NCBI GenBank assembly: GCA_014621425.1 | Contig: JAANBB010000067.1 | Location: 1 to 64,000 of the forward strand | Source of the DNA: Cylindrodendrum hubeiense | Taxonomy: Eukaryota; Ascomycota; Sordariomycetes; Hypocreales; Nectriaceae | Direction: 5' to 3' | DNA length: 64,000 bases | Part shown: positions 56,714-64,000 of the stretch, piece by piece | Position numbering within the stretch: the first letter of the stretch is position 1 | Layout: each line of letters opens with the position of its first letter | Program-made: the position numbers and the translations under genes | Notes under the pieces: model-generated | Told to the model about the DNA's origin: nothing | Seen by the model: the letters and a program-made list of their open reading frames with translations, nothing else | Databases searched by the model: none

Positions 56714-56993
56714 TCGGCTTCTTGCATTCACTTCCTTATCCGCACTATCTTTCCCCACCTCCGTCAACGTAGTCCGTAATTTGCTTGCGCACTCACATTT
56801 TAGCAGGCGGCTGCTTGCGCTAATCACACAATGTCTTTTCATTCGATTGTGCGGCTCTATAATATAAGGACTGCAAGTCGTCTCTGGAGCCTCCCATTGC
56901 AGCTCTTCACATCAACCAGTGGTTAACTGTCACCAAGAGTACCAAATCCATATTCAGAATTCAGAAGCAACCATCAGTTCCTTGGAACACACA

Positions 56994-58574
56994 ATGAGTG
57001 ATTCAAATGAAAAAAGCCCTCCTTCGCTGGAGCACGGCGCGCTTGAGAGGTAAACACAAAATACGGATTCTTGAGGTCATTGTTCTAACCAGGTATCAGG
57101 GTGGGCTCCTCTAGCATTGCTTTTGATCCTAAAGCTGAAAGCCGTCTCCGGAACAAAATTGATTTCATGATCATGCCAAGTGTTGTCCTGATATATTTAT
57201 TTTGCTTCATTGACAAGGCTAATATCGGTACTGCTCACACATGCATCAGCGCAACGCGTCGGGCTAACCTTTCACCTAGGAAACGCTCGAATCGCCGGCC
57301 TAGAAGCGGATCTTAATATGCAAGGTCTCGACTACAATGCAACGCTCTCCATATTTTATATCTCATACATTCTCTTCGAAATTCCGTCAAACATTGTTTG
57401 CAAACTTATTGGCCCAGGGTGGTTCCTCCCGATACTTACTGTCTGCTTCGGAGCCTGCTCCATCGCAACCGCTTGGGTCGAGACTGTTCCGCAAGCCATG
57501 GGAGTGCGGTTCCTACTCGGACTTTTCGAGTCCGGTATGAATCCAGGAATGGCCTACTACCTATCTCGTTGGTATCGCCGCTCGGAGCTCACGTTTCGGA
57601 TCAGCCTCTACATCGTCAGCGCACCCTTATCTGGAGCCTTCGGTGGCCTTCTGGCATCTGCCATCCTCCGCCTCGATCACTTTGGGACACTTAAGACATG
57701 GCGCATGATATTTGCGATAGAGGGAATCATTACTATTTGCCTCGGACTTATTGGGTTCATTACACTGACGGATCGCCCTGCCACGGCTCGTTGGCTTTCC
57801 GATGACGAAAAGGAGCTTGCAGATGCACGCATACGCTCGGAGCGAATGGAGCAACCGAAAGTGCTGGACCGAATCGACAAGAGGAAACTTATCCGTGGTT
57901 TTACAAGCCCGGTTGTTTTGAGCAATGCTTTGATCTTCCTATTCACCAATATCACAGCTCAAGGACTTGCTTTCTTCACGCCGACAATCGTACGCACTAT
58001 TTACGGGGATCTGACCACGGTCCAGCAACAACTTTATACTGTTCCACCTTACATCGTTGGCTCATTCCTAACGATTATTATCGCCTTGTTGAGTTGGCGG
58101 ATGGATCAACGTCAAATCTTTTCAACTCTCTGCACGCCTCTAGTGATCGTCGGTTACATCATGTTTCTTGCATCCGATAACCCAACAGTGAGATATGTAG
58201 CTATCTTCCTTGTTGCTTCGTCCATCTTTTCCTTGGGGACATTGACAACCAGTCAAGCATCTGCAAATGTGGTGTCAGATACAGCAAGGTCTTCGGCAAT
58301 TGGTATCAACGCCATGTTTGGAAACATTGGTGGACTTATTTCGACCTGGTCATTTCTGTCCTGGGATGGCCCGGATTATCCTATCGGAAATGGGCTAAAC
58401 CTAGCGACCACCGTCTCAATCCTAATTGTCTCGACCATCACGCATGTATGGATGATTAGGGATAATAATTTGAGAGACAGAAATGAAGCAGAAAACCTTG
58501 CTGTGATTAATGCAGCTTCGGAACCGGAAGAAGATTTGGACTGGAAGCATCCTTCCTTTCGATGGAAGCTGTAG
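56994..58574 (+). CDS. MFS permease, anion:cation symporter (Dal5/Tna1-like)
   Basis: Three exons (56994-57049, 57100-57227, 57280-58574) give 492 residues; introns of 50 and 52 nt. The N-terminus holds the family signature LRNKIDFMIMPSVVLIYLFCFIDKANIGNARIAGLE (last part formed across intron 2), then MQGLDYNATLSIFYISYILFEIPSN, GVRFLLGLFESGMNPG and YYLSRWYRR, all diagnostic of the fungal allantoate/nicotinate/pantothenate permease family. Twelve helices are expected. The carrier should import an organic anion such as a ureide or vitamin across the plasma membrane; the exact substrate cannot be told. Two CGG-N6-CCG promoter sites would fit nitrogen-source-type control. A flavin monooxygenase lies about 1 kb downstream, convergent. 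Confidence 0.93.
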
Positions 58575-59551
58575 TGGCCGGAAATATTGTTCTGCCGTTA
58601 AACATTCCATATTCACTCCAGTCATCTGGTCATTCCCTTTTATGAGGGTAGTTCGTTATATGTAATGTCAATATCACCGAACTAGCACTTTACTACAATT
58701 TGAGAGCCGTGTCCACGTTCATAGTGAATTGCCAACAATGAACCTCAATAGATCTCATGTGAAAGTCTGTTGACGCACAATTATATATTGTCAATGGTCT
58801 GCAATGTAATAGTCACACCAGCGAAGTCTCTCAAGGCATTATTATTAACCTTTTGTTCATACTTACAGACGGTTGATCCACCACGAGGATTTAGACATTC
58901 AGCGGAGTTCACACGGCAATTTCCAAGCAGTCGAAGATAACTACTGAAATATGGATATCTATCTCTTTTCTCAAAACAACCACAACTATACACACTGTCT
59001 GAGCTGATATTGAGATAGCAGTGTCTGCTACATTAGCAAAATGCGGTCTTCGGATGTGTATATCCTCACAGCTGGGATAGTGATGAGCGAGCGATGAGCT
59101 GGGTGTGTGTAATCACATCCTTATCAAATAAGACATTCAAATAAATGGAGCAAAAACAATTGGATCTCTTTCTATACAAACAACTGAGCTGTTGACCCCG
59201 AAACGCAGGAAATGCGTGAAGACTACACAAGCCAGTGCCTTCGAATCTGCTCACGAACGCCTTACTTTTAATACTTACCAGTGACTCTACTCCCTGCATG
59301 GCCACATTACTTAGCTCAGTCGATCCGGTTTATCATACTGTGAATATGGGTACTCAAAATATTTAATGGTGCGAGTCCAATGCATGCCGTTGTCCCTAAT
59401 TAATGAATCTCAGAGCACATTGCCCCAGCTATAATACAAGATAAGGCAACCTCTTAAGACTAACGAGCTCTTTTGGAAATTCGAAATATCCCCATCTGGT
59501 GACCAAGAATGCAATTGTGTGACTAGGTCACTGATCTGAAACAGATTATAT
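58575..59551. other. Convergent 3' intergenic region
   Basis: AT-rich stretch between the permease and flavin monooxygenase stops. No gene, repeat or element recognised. Confidence 0.5.
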
Positions 59552-61332
59552 TTACCTTGTCTTTAATCTATCTGTCATGACCGGTCCATTGTCATGGATA
59601 TCCTGCCATTCCTCAACAAGTCCACCAAAATCTCTTGGCAAATACGGAGATGTTAGTTCAGAGAAATAACTTTGCTTGCGATATATCTCTAGGCCAAGAT
59701 CCTTCATTAATAAATTAGCATAAGACAGACCTTCGAAAACAAAATCTGGCAAACTGGCACCGTAGCCACATGGATACCGCCACTTCCCCCACTGGGTGTG
59801 TAGCATGATCTCGTCCGTAATGTCACCCATGGAGACTGGAAGACGATCCAAGTTTCCATCAAAATATGCAGAAATCCATTGGCCTTGAATGGTTGCGCAC
59901 ACTGCGGTGCTAACAGTAGAAATCATACCAGAGAATGCCAAGTTACGGGCACCAACCATTGTGGCAGGAACCATGAAACGATAGTACCGCAGTGGATCCA
60001 TGTCCTTAGGCTCAAAACGAAGGCTTGGCTGGTTTTTCAGCCGTAGGAAGAGAGCCAAAACCTTTGCATCTGCTTCTTGGTTAAGAACTTCCTTCTCAGA
60101 GTCGGTGCACGGAAGTCCAAGCCCTTCGGGGTTTAGGCCGGAAAATTTGATGGATGATTCTTTTTTCCAACCCGTGGAAAGGACAAGGACATCCGCCTCC
60201 AAATGTTCCCCAGATGAGAGAATGACCTTGTTCGGCTCCAAGTGATCGATGTTGTCGATATGAACCCGGATCTTCCCTTGTCTGACAAGGTCGAAGAGAC
60301 TGGTATCGTAGTTTAGAATGCTGAGTCCACTACCGATCCAGAACGCCGAGTTCCATGGCTTAAGCTTTTTCAACTCTGGATGAGAATCGTATGCGTTTGC
60401 AGAAATAACATCTCCACTAAGGACTTTCCAAAATATATCAACAAAGAATCGTCCCAAGGAAGACCCATGAAGAAATCGACGCACGCGGGGATAGCCATCT
60501 GCATCGCCCCAGGGACATGGACTAAACCACGTCATCCAACGGACATTAAGTAACTGATCTAGCCGTTTCTTGAATGGTGTGACAAAAGGCGGCGATATCC
60601 AGACGGGTCCTTGACCATTGGGTCGAATGATCAAGTCAACTTCCGCTCCATCATGGACGAAGGCATAGGCCACATCGTAAGCAGACTTGGCACCACCGAC
60701 AACCACAGCGTTCTTCACTTTGCCCAAATTTGGGGCTTCTCGACAAAAGTCTTTCGCGTGAAATAAGGGAGCGCCAAAGTTTTCCGAGTTGCGATATACG
60801 GGCATATTCGGCGTCGACGTGAGCCCAGTGGCAAGGATCAGCTTGGCGGTCTCAATGAACTGAGGACCGCTAGGCGATGTTACCGACAGGCGCCAGCCAT
60901 TCGAATCATTAGGCTCTATCAAGTCAACGTTCGTGTTGAATTGAATGGAGCTGAAGAAGTTGAAATGTTTCGCAAAGTCGGTGAGATAGCGATGTAAGAC
61001 GGCCCCTGGAATGTGGCTGTTTGGCTTGACGCCATACTTTTCTTCCGCCATGGGAAAATCCGGATATTCGTATGACCCAATCATGTTGTTCGATTTCAGA
61101 CCTGGGTAGAGGCGATTCTGGGACCAAGTTCCACCACACGACTCTGCCGAATCGAGAACCGCAAGGTTGGAATCCGGGTGCAACTGGATATAGGCTTTGG
61201 CAGCAGCCAGGCCAAACCAACCTACAAGTTATTGGCGTAAATATTTAACTGTGATACCACTCCGCAAATTTGGAGACATTCATTTGTGGACTTACCGGCG
61301 CCAACGATCACTACATCATAGTCTACTCCCAT
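59552..61332 (-). CDS. FAD/NADPH-dependent flavin monooxygenase
   Basis: Exons 61332-61296 and 61221-59552 (74-nt intron) give 568 residues. The intron lies inside the first Rossmann motif: splicing gives VVIVGAGWFGLAAAKAY, the FAD-binding GxGxxG. GGTWSQNRLYPGLKSNN follows the FMO/BVMO-type second motif, and VVVGGAKSAYDVAY is the NADPH-binding motif. LSTGWKK is the conserved ATG-like segment. The protein belongs to the class B flavin monooxygenases that hydroxylate or insert oxygen into small molecules; the BVMO fingerprint FxGxxxHxxxWP is not seen, so N- or S-hydroxylation or hydroxylation of a carbon nucleophile is as likely. Upstream sites match those of the SDR at 62035-62933, suggesting one pathway. 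Cytosolic; substrate unknown. Confidence 0.92.
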
Positions 61333-61569
61333 GGTGGTCTGGCGGTGAGATCAGATGCTCGTTCAGTATGCAAAAAAGAATATGCGAAAGTTTTCGCAAG
61401 CGCTTGGTAGTGAGTCTAGGTTGAAATCAAAGTTTAAAAACGGTGTCGTCAGTTACTTTTGCTGAAGAGATCTTGACCATAAGTTTTGCTACAGCTCTTA
61501 ACCAAATCTGATGCTATCGAGACGGAAGTACAGAGCTACGTTGGTTCCCATCAAAGGTCACATTTATTC

Positions 61570-61609
61570 GTTCCATTAACGGAACAGGAACAAACTTATT
61601 GCTTGTTCC
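61570..61609. promoter_or_regulatory. GTTCC/GGAAC inverted repeats
   Basis: GTTCC-ATTAAC-GGAAC at 61570-61585 and GGAACAA-N9-TTGTTCC at 61587-61609, about 240-280 bp before the FMO start. Four copies of the same half-site in 40 bp suggest a dimeric regulator. Confidence 0.5.
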
Positions 61610-61729
61610 GCAATAATTTCGCATTGTCTTATCTCTCTAGTTGTGTTAGGGATTTGTGATTGGTGGCCTGGTTTCATGTGCGCCCGTCTACGTCAGGGTG
61701 TGAGGAGTCACGACCATGTCGGCAGGGGT

Positions 61730-61740
61730 CGGAAGTTCCG
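61730..61740. promoter_or_regulatory. Palindrome CGGAA-G-TTCCG
   Basis: Perfect 11-bp palindrome about 400 bp upstream of the FMO start, immediately followed by another TTCCG. The same form recurs upstream of the neighbouring SDR. Confidence 0.55.
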
Positions 61741-62034
61741 TTCCGCAAACCGATCGAGCTGAGACATGTTTTATTCCGATCAGCGTCGTTCTTTCCATCT
61801 CTAATCCCAGTCGTTATCGGGATTGCTTAAACTGGATGGCTTACCTAGTCCTAGCGACTGGATTCTAGTACTACCAGACGGTGTCTATGTATTTATGAGA
61901 CGGATATCTCAAGTGTGATTAGTAGGCTGGGACTGTTGACTGGCCCGACCCGCGATATTACGAATATTGACACAAGTGCACGTTTTGATACGTCATTGAA
62001 TTTTAAAATTCGCACATGAGACAAATTTCACTAG

Positions 62035-62933
62035 CTAAACTTCATAACTAATAATACCATCAATTGTACCCGCATGCAATCCTCCTGTGATGGGTATATC
62101 TGCAGCTGTAGTATGCCTTGCTGCATCGCTGAGCAGATAGATGACGGCGCCTGTCAAATCATCCGTCGTGCTAAGGCGTTGATTCGGAGGCGATAGCCAC
62201 ATTTGAGCCCCCACTCTTTCAGACTTTGTTGCTCGAACTGCTCGCGTCATTTCAGAGTCAACGAACCCTGGAGAGATGGTATTCACTCGAATGTTGCGTG
62301 ACGCGAGCTCAACAGCAAGTACCTTGGCTAGCATCATGACAGCACCTTTGGAGGCATTGTATGCAGCCATTCGATGACCAGGTAGTGCAATATGGGCGGA
62401 TCGCGAGGCAATTAACACCATGCTGCCGGAGGTTCCCTGGTTGATAATCTGCCTGGCAACAAGCTGTGCCGTGAAGAATGTTCCTCGAACCTGGAAGATA
62501 ACTCGGGTCAAAAGCTATTTCGGATATTAGGGGGCTCACATAAAGCACACACATTAATGTCCTGGATCTTGGTAAACTCATCCCAGGTTTGATCAAGAAA
62601 AGGCTTGTCAATTGCAATCCCGGCGCAAGGGACGCAGCCATCGATTGAACCGAGCGCGCTAACGGCGCTCTGGAATGATGTCTCTAAGCTGTCTTGATTC
62701 GTCACATCTGTCTTGAAATACAACACCTTGGTGCCGAACTCGTCACCCAGCGTGTCGAAACCTTCACCAGGTCGTTCTTGGATGTCCAACACGGCGACAT
62801 TGCCTCCCATTTCGCAAATTGCGCGTGTGAGAGCAAAGCCAATACCCTGCGCGCCGCCAGTAACGATATAATTGCGATTGCGCAATTCGAACATCGGGCG
62901 CACATGGTTATTTTGGACTGAGGGACTGGACAT
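62035..62933 (-). CDS. Short-chain dehydrogenase/reductase
   Basis: Exons 62933-62553 and 62490-62035 (62-nt intron, GTGTGT...CAG) give 278 residues. The start at 62933 is the first ATG in frame; upstream only TTG occurs. Motifs: cofactor glycine motif VTGGAQGIGFAL, acidic residue after beta-2 in VAVLDIQERP (Asp, favouring NAD), VPCAGIA in place of the NAG motif, catalytic serine in IASRSAH, YNASKGA catalytic pair, and VNTISPGFVDSEMTR. C-terminal DIPITGGLHAGTI fits the sorbose/polyol dehydrogenase-like fungal SDRs. Same strand as the flavin monooxygenase with shared upstream palindromes, so the two may act in sequence on one metabolite (for example alcohol or ketone formation next to oxygenation). 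Substrate unknown. Confidence 0.91.
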
Positions 62934-64000
62934 GATGATTTCTCGAGTTTTTCTTCGTTCTGGGGAAGGGGTATGCAAGTTGCTCTGGAAGAGATGTATG
63001 ATCAATAAACATAAAGTTGAAATGCTGATATTTAACGGCGAATTCTTCTCCTACATAACTTACAACCCAAAAGTATACACAGTGAACAAGGCAGCCCAAG
63101 ATGATTATCTCTGCTATGCTGTCCATGCAACTTCAATTATCATGATCCGAGCCCAGTCTCTCGGCGCGGAGGGAGCCCCGCTATCCGTTCCGCTGCTTTC
63201 GGAACTTCCGGCGAGTCATCGGAACAGTGCATGCGCATCGGCCTTCGCCGTGATAGTAAGCGCGTATGAGGATCGTGATAATACAAGATACATCTTGACT
63301 ACGGGAAACTGTTGAAGCCAGTTTACGTCTATCTACCGTTTTAGAAAATGGTAGCGCTCGTGGATGCCAGTTCATTATCAGCTCGTCATAGAGGATATTT
63401 GCCGACGTTACCAGGCCCTTACCCGCTACCCTGGACCAATTGGCTTGCTGCCACAGCCCGGGCATTCTCAGTATCCAACATCCTAAATCGGTGTGAAACA
63501 TGTCCTTTACTCTATCATGTGCCTTCTCTATCATAAAACCAAGCCTGAAGGGCATGTAGAGTGGCGAGAATCTTCACAGTGGCTACTTGGCCATTAGGAC
63601 CATTTTTGAGCACAGTGACAGGAAATCGAGTTTTTCCCCAAACATCTCACTATCCACAAATGATAAAGGCAGGAGACTTTTCTTCCCCCGTCAATGTAGC
63701 AGTTTGTATGGTGCCGTTAGCCTATTATCCTAAAGTGTTCCATCTCCTGGTACCCATTATTGTGAACATCAAAGTTTATTGTCGTTCAAAACTTGACTGA
63801 TTAAGACCCCCTCGTCGGGTAGGGGGTGTGAGATACCCGATACTTCCCCGCACTTCAACACTCGAGAAGAACAATGCTAGAGCTTTACAGAGAGATGAGC
63901 AATGTTGAAATTGGCGACCCTGCACCTCTTATCACTCATTGTGGATTCTTGGATTGGAGGAATTGATAGCCGAGCGGCGAGGCTGCATGCAATCGGTATC
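62934..64000. other. SDR promoter and right edge, no gene recognised
   Basis: Contains palindromes at 63185-63225 and a hairpin ACCCCCT-N8-AGGGGGT at 63806-63827 whose arms are stress-element-like CCCCT words. Open frames on both strands are unconvincing. Confidence 0.45.
63185..63225. promoter_or_regulatory. CCGTTCCG, CGGAA-C-TTCCG and CGGAAC sites
   Basis: CGGAACTTCCG (63200-63210) is a perfect 11-bp palindrome 267 bp upstream of the SDR start; CCGTTCCG (63185-63192) and CGGAAC (63220-63225) flank it. The set mirrors the FMO upstream region. Confidence 0.55.

Larger units (their letters stand above)
54934..56993. other. Intergenic with one weak small-protein candidate
   Basis: Two kilobases with only short open frames. 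A signal-peptide-like frame begins at 55417. The right end is the promoter of the permease, with CGG-N6-CCG sites. Confidence 0.45.
61333..62034. other. Flavin monooxygenase promoter region
   Basis: Between the FMO start and the SDR stop. Rich in GGAAC/GTTCC words, including two inverted repeats and the CGGAA-G-TTCCG palindrome listed separately. Confidence 0.55.

Noticed and set aside
61197..61424. Plus-strand 75-residue frame over the FMO start
   Set aside because: Antisense to the first FMO exons, whose spliced Rossmann motif is unambiguous.
63806..63827. Hairpin ACCCCCT-N8-AGGGGGT as a terminator
   Set aside because: Eukaryotic context; no gene ends there. At most two stress-element-like words.

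Overview
The window reads as nuclear DNA of a filamentous ascomycete (Pezizomycotina; a sordariomycete of Fusarium/Colletotrichum type is my guess). Reasons: genes broken by many 46-90 nt introns with GTRNGT donors, CTNAC-like branch sites and YAG acceptors, and typical fungal families (Zn2Cys6 regulator, HET domains, NACHT-ankyrin NLRs, LaeA-like methyltransferases, HeLo domain, GH28 exopolygalacturonase). I find 23 protein-coding genes (one cut by the left edge, one weak) and two decayed coding stretches. Exon boundaries were worked out by hand from splice signals and frame continuity, without transcript data. No rRNA, tRNA, CRISPR array or intact transposon was recognised.

Layout. 0-8 kb: 3' part of an annexin with a Pro/Gln/Gly repeat tail, a six-exon protein with C2H2-like finger motifs, and an F-box/2EXR-like protein. 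10.3-17.4 kb: a compact catabolic-looking cluster of two sorbose-reductase/mannitol-dehydrogenase-like SDRs, a Zn2Cys6 regulator and a class II aldolase. Its three promoter regions, but not its convergent 3' regions, carry CG-rich palindromes with a constant 3-nt spacer, a good candidate operator for the cluster regulator. 18.5-31 kb: two tandem NLR genes, a 2183-aa HeLo-like/NACHT/ankyrin protein and a 1224-aa PNP/NACHT/ankyrin protein whose near-identical ankyrin repeats contain unresolved bases and continue past the stop as decayed repeats. A wrecked GH5 exo-beta-1,3-glucanase lies between them.

31.5-42.3 kb: two paralogous LaeA-like methyltransferases with matching exon lengths bracket a HET protein, a secreted six-cysteine peptide and an exopolygalacturonase whose promoter holds a perfect CreA-type inverted repeat. 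44.3-49.6 kb: an MFS transporter, an unknown protein and a second HET protein. 50.2-54.9 kb: a divergent pair, a HeLo-pseudokinase (MLKL-like layout) and an active-looking Ser/Thr kinase that appears fused to an RBR (RING-IBR-Rcat) module lacking its catalytic cysteine. 57-63 kb: a Dal5/Tna1-type permease, a flavin monooxygenase and an SDR; the last two share a CGGAA-N-TTCCG palindrome.

How it fits together. From 18 to 55 kb the window is dominated by non-self-recognition and programmed-cell-death families (two NLRs, two HET proteins, HeLo-pseudokinase, kinase-RBR) mixed with LaeA-like regulators and secreted enzymes, as expected of an accessory region. The HeLo-pseudokinase/kinase-RBR pair is the best candidate for an undescribed system: a pore-type executor with a dead kinase domain facing a live kinase tied to a ubiquitin-ligase-like module, similar in logic to RIPK-MLKL signalling.
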